In this document: positions 32,466 through 40,293 of the stretch, piece by piece
How the letters are laid out: each line of letters starts with the position of its first letter
Position numbering within the stretch: position 1 is the first letter of the stretch
Source of the DNA: Oscillospiraceae bacterium
Lineage (GTDB): Bacteria; Bacillota; Clostridia; Oscillospirales; Oscillospiraceae
Reading direction: 5' to 3'
NCBI GenBank assembly: GCA_017501355.1
Contig: JAFVXA010000050.1
Span: 1 to 56,147 of the forward strand
Length of the DNA stretch: 56,147 nt
The notes under the pieces: generated by a model
The model's input: the letters and a program-made list of their open reading frames with translations, nothing else
Told to the model about the DNA's origin: nothing
Databases searched by the model: none
Position numbers and translations under genes: made by a program

Positions 32466-33023
32466 ATGCGAAACACCAAAGCAAGAATCATCACCGAAGC
32501 CGCGATGCTCATTGCCATCGCGCAGATCCTCAGCTACATCAAGCTTTACCGCTTCCCGCAGGGCGGCTCCATCGACGCCTCCATGCTGCCCATCGTCCTC
32601 TTTGCTATCCGCCACGGTGCCGGATGGGGCACCCTCGCAGGCTTCGTTTTCGGCGTGCTGCAGTACATCGGCGGCAATGGTATCGCCATCGACTGGACGA
32701 GCATGGTTGCCGACTATCTCATCGCTTACGCCGTACTGGGACTCGGCGCAGGTCTGATGAAGGGTCGCCGCCGCGCCATGATCAGCGGTACCCTGCTGGG
32801 CGGTTTTCTTCGCTTCCTCGCCCACTATGTGGTGGGCGCAGTGGTCTGGGGCAAGTATATGCCGGAGACCTTCTTCGGCATGACCATGACCACCCCCTGG
32901 TTCTATTCCCTGCTCTATAATGCACCCTACATGATCGGCTCCATTGCCATCGTGCTGGTGCTGGCAGTGCTGCTGGAAAAGCCCATGGGCAAATATTTCC
33001 GGGGCGAAGATCTGCTGCGCTGA
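32466..33023 (+). CDS. thiT: ECF-type thiamine transporter S component ThiT
   Basis: A 185-aa, six-helix membrane protein of the ThiT/YuaJ family. It has the basic N-terminus with EAAMLIAIAQILSYIKLY, the GGSIDASMLPI segment and the ligand-side W-x-x-M-V-A-D-Y-L and PWFYSLLYNAPYM regions with aromatic residues that hold thiamine. It captures thiamine and works with the shared ECF energising module, which is not in the window. Control by the TPP riboswitch directly upstream confirms the substrate. The ribosome binding site AAGGGAG lies nine bases before the ATG. Confidence 0.95.
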   Translation: MRNTKARIITEAAMLIAIAQILSYIKLYRFPQGGSIDASMLPIVLFAIRHGAGWGTLAGFVFGVLQYIGGNGIAIDWTSMVADYLIAYAVLGLGAGLMKGRRRAMISGTLLGGFLRFLAHYVVGAVVWGKYMPETFFGMTMTTPWFYSLLYNAPYMIGSIAIVLVLAVLLEKPMGKYFRGEDLLR

Positions 33024-33032
33024 ACGAGATTG

Positions 33033-33070
33033 GCAGCCGACGGAACGGGACACCGTCGGCTGCTAAAATT
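33033..33070 (+). terminator. terminator of thiT
   Basis: GCAGCCGACGG (33033-33043) pairs with CCGTCGGCTGC (33053-33063), followed by TAAAATTTTTT. Confidence 0.85.
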
Positions 33071-33095
33071 TTTTCAAATATTTTTCAAAAACCTA

Positions 33096-33123
33096 TTGAC
33101 ATTTTTCGATTATGCTCTATAAT
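33096..33123 (+). promoter_or_regulatory. promoter of tRNA-Gln
   Basis: TTGACA (33096-33101), 16-bp spacer, TATAAT (33118-33123), 27 bp before the tRNA. Confidence 0.8.
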
Positions 33124-33150
33124 AATTAATGTTCGCCAGACAGTGAACAT

Positions 33151-33224
33151 AGCGGATTTGTGTAATGGTAGCACACCGGACTCTGACTCCGTTCGTGAGG
33201 GTTCGAATCCTTCATCCGCTGCCA
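33151..33224 (+). tRNA. tRNA-Gln (anticodon CTG)
   Basis: A 74-nt cloverleaf with the CCA end encoded. The acceptor arms AGCGGAT and ATCCGCT pair fully, followed by discriminator G and CCA. The D-arm contains AATGGTAGCAC. The anticodon loop is CTCTGAC with anticodon CTG, reading CAG codons. The T-arm has the invariant GGTTCGAATCC. It has a consensus promoter upstream and a terminator with a GAAA loop at 33227-33258. Confidence 0.93.
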
Positions 33225-33227
33225 AGA
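33197..33227 (+). repeat. 31-bp direct repeat, copy 1 (3' end of tRNA-Gln)
   Basis: The stretch from the T-arm to three bases beyond CCA is repeated exactly at 33334-33364. Exact 3'-tRNA repeats are the usual footprint of integrase attachment sites. Confidence 0.85.
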
Positions 33228-33258
33228 GCAGTCCATCCGAAAGGATGGGCTGCTTTTC
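33227..33258 (+). terminator. terminator of tRNA-Gln
   Basis: A 12-bp stem with a GAAA loop (33227-33238 with 33243-33254), followed by TTTCTTTTT. Confidence 0.85.
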
Positions 33259-33278
33259 TTTTTGCTGTGGGTTCACGT

Positions 33279-33295
33279 ATTCGAACCCTCACGAA
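33279..33295 (-). repeat. 17-bp inverted copy of the tRNA-Gln T-arm region
   Basis: 33279-33295 is the exact reverse complement of 33192-33208 in the tRNA, from the variable region into the T-loop. Confidence 0.8.
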
Positions 33296-33333
33296 AATCA
33301 AAATCATGCGTGCGAAGCGCCCGCAGGCGCTTC

Positions 33334-33364
33334 GAGGGTTCGAATCCTTCATCCGCTGCCAAGA
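33334..33364 (+). repeat. 31-bp direct repeat, copy 2 (tRNA-Gln 3' fragment)
   Basis: An exact copy of 33197-33227. It is preceded by a 9-bp hairpin (CGAAGCGCC with GGCGCTTCG) in place of the tRNA body. It is followed by its own terminator (33364-33398). No 5' half of a tRNA is present, so it cannot be a functional tRNA. Confidence 0.85.
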
Positions 33365-33398
33365 AAGCAACTTACTCATTCGAGTGGGTTGCTTTTTT
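33364..33398 (+). terminator. terminator after the tRNA fragment
   Basis: AAGCAAC-x-x-ACTC (33365-33377) pairs with GAGT-x-x-GTTGCTT (33382-33394), followed by a T-run. Confidence 0.75.
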
Positions 33399-33399
33399 C

Positions 33400-33428
33400 T
33401 TGCCTTTTATGCGCTCTTTCGCTACAAT
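33400..33428 (+). promoter_or_regulatory. promoter of the GNAT acetyltransferase gene
   Basis: TTGCCT (33400-33405), 17-bp spacer, TACAAT (33423-33428), 27 bp before the start codon. Confidence 0.65.
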
Positions 33429-33455
33429 AGTCCCATCTTCTTTCGGAGGTATCCC

Positions 33456-33896
33456 ATGGAACTCGATATCAAGCATTTCAGCGAACTGACCGCGCAGGAG
33501 CTGTACGAGATCTATCACAGCCGTGTTGCTGTTTTTGTGGTGGAGCAGAACTGCCCCTATCAGGAGGTAGACGAAGCGGATCGCCACGCCTATCATCTGA
33601 CCCTCAAGGAAAACGGCAAGCTTCTCGCCTATCTTCGCGTGGTGGAACAGAACGTGCTGCGCAAGGAAGTCACCATCGGGCGCGTACTCGTCACGGAGCG
33701 GCGCAGGGGCTATGCCTCCCGCCTGCTTGCCGAGGGCATCCGTGTGGCAGAGGAGCAGCTGCACGCCGACAAAATCATCATTGAAGCCCAGACCTACGCC
33801 ATGCCCCTGTATGAAAAGGCAGGCTTTGTCCCAGTGTCGGAGGAATTTCTCGAAGACGGCATCCCTCATGTGCGGATGCTGCGCACAAAAGCATAA
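33456..33896 (+). CDS. ElaA-like GNAT family N-acetyltransferase
   Basis: A 146-aa GNAT protein of the ElaA type. It starts with the family segment LTAQELYEIYHSRVAVFVVEQNCPYQEVDEAD. It has the acetyl-CoA loop in IGRVLVTERRRGYASRLLAEG and the C-terminal YEKAGFVPVSEEFLEDGIPH. The start at 33456 follows CGGAGG; the longer open frame upstream runs through the tRNA and is rejected. The acceptor is unknown. It is a single-gene unit between a promoter and a bidirectional terminator. Confidence 0.88.
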   Translation: MELDIKHFSELTAQELYEIYHSRVAVFVVEQNCPYQEVDEADRHAYHLTLKENGKLLAYLRVVEQNVLRKEVTIGRVLVTERRRGYASRLLAEGIRVAEEQLHADKIIIEAQTYAMPLYEKAGFVPVSEEFLEDGIPHVRMLRTKA

Positions 33897-33898
33897 GC

Positions 33899-33935
33899 AA
33901 AACGCCTTTCCCGTTGCGTTCGGGAAAGGCGTTTT
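33899..33935. terminator. bidirectional terminator between GNAT and DUF2461 genes
   Basis: A 15-bp perfect stem (33899-33913 with 33921-33935) and a 7-nt loop, with A- and T-runs on both sides. Confidence 0.88.
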
Positions 33936-33936
33936 T

Positions 33937-34605
33937 TCAGCTGTCAGTACGGGTGCAGAACTCATCGAACCACTGATAGAGGGGCATGAGAGCAGAAAAG
34001 CTCTCCACCAGTTCCTCCTTCAGCGCGGGAGAAAAGCTCTGCTCGTCATAGGGCACACTCCGCTCCACGGAGATGTGCTTGCGGTTATACCAGTCATTCA
34101 GCACGCCGCCGGGCTCGCCCTTCCTGCGGGCATATTCCTCGCCGCCTACGGTCATGTGGCGGAGCTTTGCAACGCCCTCGGCGATAGCACAGAAGCGGCG
34201 GGGATTCGCATCCAACTCCTTGCGGAAGCGTTCCATGGTAGCCGCTTTGGCGCTGTAAAAGCCCATGCCGTAGGAATACCCCTCGGGGGCAAGCTCAAAC
34301 CAGAAGGCAGGGCGCTCCGTCCAGTCTCCGCCGCCGCGGCGCAGGCAGAACCACATGTGGTCCTTATAGGGTCCCCGCCCATGGAGACGGCGGGCATCGC
34401 GGTAGATACGGGAAACCTTGCACAGCATTTCCTGCTCAGGGAAGCGGGCACGGATCTCATCAAACACTTCATAGCCCAACGTCTTGATGGGCTCGTAGAC
34501 GTTGTTGATATAGCTGGGCTTGTTCTGCTCAAACCAGCCCTTTTCATTGTTGAAACGCACGCCCCAGAGAAAGGCGATGGTCTCTTCGTTAAATCCCTGA
34601 AACAT
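33937..34605 (-). CDS. DUF2461 family protein
   Basis: A 222-aa protein of the DUF2461 family. Typical parts are FLWGVRFNNEKGWFEQNKPSY, RIYRDARRLHGRGPYKDHMWF and YSYGMGFYSAKAATMERFR. The function of the family is unknown. It starts 3 bp after the ftsK stop codon and ends the ftsK transcription unit. Confidence 0.82.
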   Translation of the reverse strand: MFQGFNEETIAFLWGVRFNNEKGWFEQNKPSYINNVYEPIKTLGYEVFDEIRARFPEQEMLCKVSRIYRDARRLHGRGPYKDHMWFCLRRGGGDWTERPAFWFELAPEGYSYGMGFYSAKAATMERFRKELDANPRRFCAIAEGVAKLRHMTVGGEEYARRKGEPGGVLNDWYNRKHISVERSVPYDEQSFSPALKEELVESFSALMPLYQWFDEFCTRTDS

Positions 34606-34608
34606 ATC

Positions 34609-37221
34609 TTATTCTTCCTCTTCCTCAGGAATCTGAGAGAAATCCTCCTGCGGCAGTTCGTCAAAGGCGGGATTGCCGCCCATCTTCCGCTCCTCCCACT
34701 GGGCGCGGGTAATGAGCAGCTGACGGGGCTTGGAGCCCTCAAAGGGACCCACGATGCCGCGTTCCTCCATCTGATCCACAAGGCGTGCCGCGCGGGAATA
34801 GCCCAGCTTCAAACGGCGCTGCAGCATAGAAACGGAAGCCTGTCCCGTCTCGAGGATGACCTCCACCGCAGCATCCAGCAGCTCATCTGCCTCAGCGTCG
34901 GCGCTGCTCTCCTGCGTGGGAGCGCTCTTGCCGCCCTTGTCCTTCTCCGCAACAGACTCTTCGATCTTGCGGATGACTTCATCGTTGTAGTTGGCTTCGC
35001 CGCTGTTTTGCTTGACGAAGTTCACCACTTCCTCGATCTCCTCTGCCGTGATCATGCAGCCCTGCACGCGGCGGGGCTTGCCTGCACCGAGAGGGGCGTA
35101 CAGCATATCGCCGCGACCGACCAGCTTTTCCGCACCCACGGTATCGAGAATGATGCGGGATTCGAGACTGGATGCCACTGCAAAGGCGATACGACTGGGG
35201 ATGTTCGCCTTCATCAGACCCGTGATGACGTCCGCAGAGGGACGCTGGGTGGCGATGACAAGGTGCATACCTGCCGCACGACCCATCTGCGCCACGCGGC
35301 AGATGGATTCTTCCACTTCCTTCGCCGCCACCAGCATCAGATCTGCCAACTCATCGATGACCACCACCACGGAGGGCATCTTTTCAAGTCCCAGTTCGGG
35401 CTTTTCCTTTGCCAGTTCATTGAAGCTGCCCAGATCCTTCACGCCGTTTTCGGAGAAGATCTTATAGCGCTTCATCATTTCATATACCGCCCACTGCAGC
35501 GCACCTGCCGCCTTCTTGGGATCGGTGACCACAGGAATCAACAGATGGGGAATGCCGTTATAGGGCGCAAGCTCCACCATCTTCGGGTCCACCATGATGA
35601 AACGCACATCCTCGGGCGAGGACTTGTACATCAGCGAGACAATGAGGGAGTTGGTGCAGACGGACTTACCGCTGCCGGTCGTACCTGCAATGAGGATATG
35701 GGGCAGCTTTGCGATATCGCCCACAATTTGATTGCCGCCGATATCCTTACCCACGGTGAAGCAGACAAGAGACTTGTGGTCGGCAAAAGCCCTGGACTCG
35801 ATGATATCGCGAATGGTGACCATGGAGACCTGCTTGTTGGGCACTTCCACGCCCACCACGGAAATCTTGTTGGGAATGGGTGCGATACGCACGCCGCTGG
35901 TACCGAGCGCAAGGGCAATGTCGTCGGCAAGATTCGTGACCTTGCTGAGCTTCACGCCCTGCTCCAAAATGAACTCATATCGGGTGACCGAGGGACCCCG
36001 CACCACTTCGCCGGGGGCAGCATCCACGCCGAAGCTGCGGAGGGTTTCCGCCAGACGACGGGCATTTGCCTGCAGCTCTGCATCAGCGCTGCTGCTTGCA
36101 TTGCCGCTGCCCTGCCGCAGCAGTGTCACAGGGGGGAAACGGTACTCAGAACCGGTTTTCTCCTCGGCGCGCTTCTCTTCAATTTCCTTCGTCACCTGCG
36201 CGGCTTCGTTCGCTGCTTCCGTTGCCGAAAGCGCCTTCTTCACGAACTTCTCCGCGTCTTTCTCCAATACAGGCTCCGCCGCTTTTTCTTCCTGCTTTTC
36301 CTGAGGCTTCACAGGCTCACGGATGGGGAAAACGCTCTCTCTGAGAGAGGGCTTTTCTTCCTTTTTCGGCTCTTCTTCCGCCACAGCGGTGCCACCGCGC
36401 AGCAACTCATCGGGGCTCTTGATATGCGCAGGCTTTTCCCGCAGCAGTCCACCGAGAAGCCCCTTCTTCTCCTGCAGCTTCGGCAGCATTTCCACCTCTG
36501 CCGTTTCTTCGAGAGGGATATCAATGGGGCTCAGTGCCGCAGGCTTTGCCTGTCGCTTGCCCGCAGCAGGCAGCACAGGCTCTGCCGCCTTGACTCTGCG
36601 CGGTGCAGGCTCCTCCTCCACCTCATATTCCAGACGTTCCCGCTCCTCCCAGCGGCGCTTCAGCTCGCCGGGGCTCAGACGCAGCGCAGCCATCACCGCC
36701 GCCATCAGCAGCACGCCGAAAATGATGATGCTTGCCGCCTGTCCCACCACCGCGTCCATGGCAATGGCAAGGATGCCGCCCAGCACACCGCCGCATTCCA
36801 GTGCACCGCCGCTCTCCCAGAGCTTCGGCAGCACACCGAGGGCAGAGGGAAACTCCTGCTTGCAGAAAATGATGTGCCAGAGGGAGGAAGCAAACACGGG
36901 TGCCAGCAGCGCTCCCGCGACACCCAGCTTCACGGGGCGACCGCGATGGAGCAGCAGCACATAGCTCACTGCAAGGAGGGCAGGCAGCATCAGCCAGTAG
37001 CCGTAGCCCACCAATCCCTTCAATCCCACACTCAGCAGATTGATGAGAATGGCATCCTCCTTGCTGAAATAGCTCACACCCACGCAGAGGGCAATCAGCA
37101 GCGTGATCAGACCGCCGATCTCGCGGCGGATGGGACGCTTGGTATTTTTCTTCTGCGCGCTGCCCCGCTTTGCAGTGGAGCTGCGCTTTCCTCCCGTAGA
37201 GTTCTTTTTCGTTTCCGCCAA
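34609..37221 (-). CDS. ftsK: DNA translocase FtsK/SpoIIIE
   Basis: An 870-aa septal DNA pump. Four membrane helices stand in the first 180 residues, then a charged Glu/Lys/Pro-rich linker to about residue 400, then the FtsK motor with Walker A GTTGSGKSV and Walker B VVVIDELADLM. A C-terminal gamma winged helix follows (SVSMLQRRLKLGYSRAARLVDQMEERGIVGP). It moves chromosomal DNA through the division or sporulation septum. The start codon is TTG at 37219-37221, eight bases after GGAGG. The gene follows uppP by 18 bp. Confidence 0.93.
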   Translation of the reverse strand: MAETKKNSTGGKRSSTAKRGSAQKKNTKRPIRREIGGLITLLIALCVGVSYFSKEDAILINLLSVGLKGLVGYGYWLMLPALLAVSYVLLLHRGRPVKLGVAGALLAPVFASSLWHIIFCKQEFPSALGVLPKLWESGGALECGGVLGGILAIAMDAVVGQAASIIIFGVLLMAAVMAALRLSPGELKRRWEERERLEYEVEEEPAPRRVKAAEPVLPAAGKRQAKPAALSPIDIPLEETAEVEMLPKLQEKKGLLGGLLREKPAHIKSPDELLRGGTAVAEEEPKKEEKPSLRESVFPIREPVKPQEKQEEKAAEPVLEKDAEKFVKKALSATEAANEAAQVTKEIEEKRAEEKTGSEYRFPPVTLLRQGSGNASSSADAELQANARRLAETLRSFGVDAAPGEVVRGPSVTRYEFILEQGVKLSKVTNLADDIALALGTSGVRIAPIPNKISVVGVEVPNKQVSMVTIRDIIESRAFADHKSLVCFTVGKDIGGNQIVGDIAKLPHILIAGTTGSGKSVCTNSLIVSLMYKSSPEDVRFIMVDPKMVELAPYNGIPHLLIPVVTDPKKAAGALQWAVYEMMKRYKIFSENGVKDLGSFNELAKEKPELGLEKMPSVVVVIDELADLMLVAAKEVEESICRVAQMGRAAGMHLVIATQRPSADVITGLMKANIPSRIAFAVASSLESRIILDTVGAEKLVGRGDMLYAPLGAGKPRRVQGCMITAEEIEEVVNFVKQNSGEANYNDEVIRKIEESVAEKDKGGKSAPTQESSADAEADELLDAAVEVILETGQASVSMLQRRLKLGYSRAARLVDQMEERGIVGPFEGSKPRQLLITRAQWEERKMGGNPAFDELPQEDFSQIPEEEEE

Positions 37222-37239
37222 AACGGATCCCTCCTTTGT

Positions 37240-38070
37240 TTACTGGAACGCAGAGAGCAGCAGGGTCACTGCGCCCATGAACCAGCAATAGTATGCGAAT
37301 GCGCCGAATTTGCCCTTTTCAGCGATCATCTTCAGCAGACGGATGCAGAGATAGCCGGACACTGCCGCCGTCACCACACCCACCATGTAAATGGGCATCA
37401 AAGACCAGTCCAGACCACCCTCCTGCACAGCATCTGCAATGCTGAGGATGTTCGCACCCAGCACAGCAGGCAGGGACATCAGAAAGGCAAAGCGCACAGC
37501 AAAGCGGCGCTCAAATCCCACAAGGCAGCCCGCGGTGATGGTCATGCCGCTGCGGGAAATGCCGGGCACGGTGGCGATCGCCTGCGCAGCGCCCACTGCC
37601 AGCACATCCAGATAGGCAGCGGTCTTTTCATTCTTCTTACCGTGGCAGTTGCGGTCACTGAGACGCAGCAGGCAGCCCGTCACCAGCAGGGCGCTGCCGA
37701 TAAACCACATATTGTTATAAAGCGTCTCCACCTTGTCCTTGATGGGCAGGACAGCGAACAGAGGCAAGGTCGCCACGATGATCAGCAGGATCAGTCGTCT
37801 TGCGGGGGGCAGGGTCTTGGGCGTTTTATGCTGCGCGAGGTCACGCACACCGCCGAAAAACTCCCGCACCATCTCCACCACATCCTGCCAGTAGGCGATG
37901 ACTACTGCCACCAGTGTGCCGAGGTGCAGCAGCACGTCAAAAAGGATGCCGTCATTCACTTCCAGATGCAGCAGATTCTGGGCAATCGCCAGATGACCGG
38001 AGCTGGAAATCGGCAGAAATTCTGCCACACCCTGCACAAGACCCAGCAGGAAGGATTCAAAAACAGTCAT
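37240..38070 (-). CDS. uppP: undecaprenyl-diphosphatase UppP (BacA)
   Basis: A 276-aa membrane phosphatase that recycles undecaprenyl diphosphate for cell-wall synthesis. It has the two family signatures, EFLPISSSGHLAIAQ near residue 20 and PGISRSGMTI near residue 170 with the catalytic Glu, Ser and Arg. Eight or so helices are visible. The start at 38070 follows AAAGGA; the in-frame upstream ATG at 38112 adds a charged, non-family stretch and is rejected. It shares a transcription unit with ftsK. Confidence 0.93.
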   Translation of the reverse strand: MTVFESFLLGLVQGVAEFLPISSSGHLAIAQNLLHLEVNDGILFDVLLHLGTLVAVVIAYWQDVVEMVREFFGGVRDLAQHKTPKTLPPARRLILLIIVATLPLFAVLPIKDKVETLYNNMWFIGSALLVTGCLLRLSDRNCHGKKNEKTAAYLDVLAVGAAQAIATVPGISRSGMTITAGCLVGFERRFAVRFAFLMSLPAVLGANILSIADAVQEGGLDWSLMPIYMVGVVTAAVSGYLCIRLLKMIAEKGKFGAFAYYCWFMGAVTLLLSAFQ

Positions 38071-38204
38071 AGGTTTTTCCTTTCTCCACGGCGGCATACG
38101 CACCGCCAACAAATGATCATGGTATTATACCATATTCTGCCCGTTCCCGTCAAATGCACCGCAAACAAAAACAGGCGGGACGCCTCTGCATCCCACCTGC
38201 CCGT

Positions 38205-38894
38205 TCATGCTTTCTCCAGCGTTTCCAACGCGACCTTTGCCGCCATCTGTTCCGCCTCTTTCTTGCTGCGGCCTTCGCCGGTGCTCACGGCTTTGCCGTT
38301 GACCAGCGCCTCTGCCACAAAGGTTTTGTTGTGGTCGGGACCATACTCCCGCACCATGCGATAATGCAGCTCGCCGGTGGCTCGGCGCTGTACCAGCTCC
38401 TGCAGGGCAGTCTTATAGTCCCTGCGCTTTTCTTCCACCACTTCTTCCTTCTGCCAGTCCAGCAGAACGCGATGGATCATCTGGGAAGCCGCCGCCATGC
38501 CGCCGTCAAGATAGACCGCCGCAAACACCGCCTCCGTTGCATCCGCAAGGATGGAGGGACGCTGCCGTCCGCCGCCCAGTTCCTCGCCCTTGCCAAGGCG
38601 CAGATGGTCTCCCAGACCCAGTCTCACCGCCGCTTCATGCAGGCTCTTCTCGCACACCAGTGCCGCACGGATGCGGGTCAGATCGCCCTCCGGCATACCG
38701 GGATGACGGGCATAGAGATACTCCGCAGTCACAAAGCCAAGCACGCTGTCGCCCAGAAACTCCAGACGCTCGTTGCTCTCGATCCCTTCGTTCCGGTGCT
38801 CGTTGGCATAGGAACTGTGGTTCATTGCCGTTTCCAGCAGCGTACAGTCATAAAACGCATATCCCAGTTTCTTCTGCAGCCCTTCCATGGTCAT
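38205..38894 (-). CDS. rnc: ribonuclease III
   Basis: A 229-aa double-strand RNA endonuclease. The catalytic signature NERLEFLGDSVLGF lies near residue 40, with the second acidic pair in DATEAVFAAVYLD. The C-terminal dsRNA-binding domain covers residues about 155-228 (DYKTALQELVQ, GEGRSKKEAEQMAAKVAL). GGGAGGGG precedes two possible starts, ATG at 38894 and 38888. The order acpP-rnc after plsX is the usual Firmicutes arrangement. Confidence 0.93.
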   Translation of the reverse strand: MTMEGLQKKLGYAFYDCTLLETAMNHSSYANEHRNEGIESNERLEFLGDSVLGFVTAEYLYARHPGMPEGDLTRIRAALVCEKSLHEAAVRLGLGDHLRLGKGEELGGGRQRPSILADATEAVFAAVYLDGGMAAASQMIHRVLLDWQKEEVVEEKRRDYKTALQELVQRRATGELHYRMVREYGPDHNKTFVAEALVNGKAVSTGEGRSKKEAEQMAAKVALETLEKA

Positions 38895-38968
38895 ATCCCC
38901 TCCCTGCATGATCTGCTTTGGTGAAAAACAAAGGAAACGCCCGCATTTTGCCGGGCGTTCCTTCAGAC

Positions 38969-39208
38969 TTACTTCATCTTGCTGTTGATATAACGGACAG
39001 TGTCGCCCACAGTCTTCATGCCGGCAAGCTCTTCTTCGGGAATTTCTTCCACTTCAAAGGACTCTTCCAGTGCCATCATCAGCTCCACGAGGTCAACGGA
39101 ATCTGCACTCAGATCGTCCTCGTAGCTGGTTTCCATGGTCACGCTGGCAGGATCGACAGCGAACTGCTCTGCGATCATGTCACGCAGGGTCTTCAGAATT
39201 TCTTCCAT
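38969..39208 (-). CDS. acpP: acyl carrier protein
   Basis: A 79-aa acidic four-helix carrier of fatty-acid synthesis. The phosphopantetheine attachment Ser lies in DLSADSVDLVEL, a slight variant of the usual DSLD(E). It lies between plsX and rnc, as in most Firmicutes. Confidence 0.93.
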   Translation of the reverse strand: MEEILKTLRDMIAEQFAVDPASVTMETSYEDDLSADSVDLVELMMALEESFEVEEIPEEELAGMKTVGDTVRYINSKMK

Positions 39209-39279
39209 GTTTATAAACTCCTTTCAAACACTGCAATTGCTTTTCAAATCATACGACATCCAAAATTTACTGTCAATAC

Positions 39280-40293
39280 TTATTCTGCGTTTTCCGCCTG
39301 CAGGAGCTGAATATTTTTCGTCATCTCTCCCGCAATATCCGCAGCGGCAGTGTCCGCAGCCTGACGGATCGCGTTGCAGATCGCCTCCGCGTTGGAGGAG
39401 CCGTGCGCCTTAATGACAGGCTTGGAAATACCGAGAATAGCAGTACCGCCCACCTTGTTGGGGTCCATCTTTGCCTTGAAGCGGGAAAGACCGCCCTTCA
39501 CCAGAAGCGCAGAGAGCATGGTCATGGGATTTTCCTTGAACATGACCTTCAGCTCCTTGCCCACAAAGCTGCCCACCGCCTCCATGGTCTTGAGCATCAC
39601 ATTGCCCGCAAAGCCGTCTGCCACGATGACATCTGCACCGCCGAACATGGCCGCTTTCGGTTCCACGTTGCCCACAAAGCAGAGCATACCCTTTTCATGC
39701 ATCTCCTGCAGGGCTTTCCACGTCTCCTGTCGGAGGGTGTCACCCTTGGAGGGCTCTGCGCCGATGTTCAGTAGACCCACCCGGGGCTTTTCCAGTCCGA
39801 GGGCACTCCTGGCATAAAAGCTGCCAAGAAGGGCGAACTGGGTCAGATACTCCACACTGCACTCCGCATTCGCGCCGCAGTCGCAAAGCACCGCACTGCC
39901 CACCGCGGTGGGGATCACAGGTGCCATGCAGGCACGGCGCACGCCGCGGATGCGTTTGGTGACAAGGGTCGCACCCGAAAGGAGGGCACCCGTGCTGCCT
40001 GCAGACACGAAGGCATCGCCTTCGCCGTCACGGAGCATGGTAAGACCCACAGTGAGGGAGGAATCCTTTTTCTTTTTGAAGGCTGTCGCGGGATCGTCGC
40101 AGATCTCCACCACTTCCCGGGCATTGCGCACGCTCACGCCTGCGGGCAAATTGCCGCCTGCGGCAGCGAGGATCTCTTCCTCCCTGCCTACCAGTACGAT
40201 CTCATAGCCGTAAGCCTTGTTTGCCTGCAGCGCACCGCGCACGATCTCCTGCGGTGCGTGATCGCCACCCATTGCGTCAACAATGATCTTCAT
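39280..40293 (-). CDS. plsX: phosphate acyltransferase PlsX
   Basis: A 337-aa enzyme that makes acyl-phosphate from acyl-ACP for membrane lipid synthesis. It starts MKIIVDAMGGDHAPQEIV, the PlsX signature, followed by GDAFVSAGSTGALL and DVIVADGFAGNVMLKT. The ATG overlaps the trmFO stop by one base (TAATG), so translation is coupled. The acpP gene follows. Confidence 0.94.
   Translation of the reverse strand: MKIIVDAMGGDHAPQEIVRGALQANKAYGYEIVLVGREEEILAAAGGNLPAGVSVRNAREVVEICDDPATAFKKKKDSSLTVGLTMLRDGEGDAFVSAGSTGALLSGATLVTKRIRGVRRACMAPVIPTAVGSAVLCDCGANAECSVEYLTQFALLGSFYARSALGLEKPRVGLLNIGAEPSKGDTLRQETWKALQEMHEKGMLCFVGNVEPKAAMFGGADVIVADGFAGNVMLKTMEAVGSFVGKELKVMFKENPMTMLSALLVKGGLSRFKAKMDPNKVGGTAILGISKPVIKAHGSSNAEAICNAIRQAADTAAADIAGEMTKNIQLLQAENAE

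Noticed and set aside
33334-33364. A second tRNA gene
   Set aside because: Only the T-arm and acceptor 3' strand are present. The D-arm, anticodon arm and 5' acceptor strand are missing.
33712-38364. A 1550-aa open frame on the plus strand
   Set aside because: It lies antisense to DUF2461, ftsK and uppP, which have clear domains and starts. Its product is a His/Leu/Arg-rich shadow with no domain.
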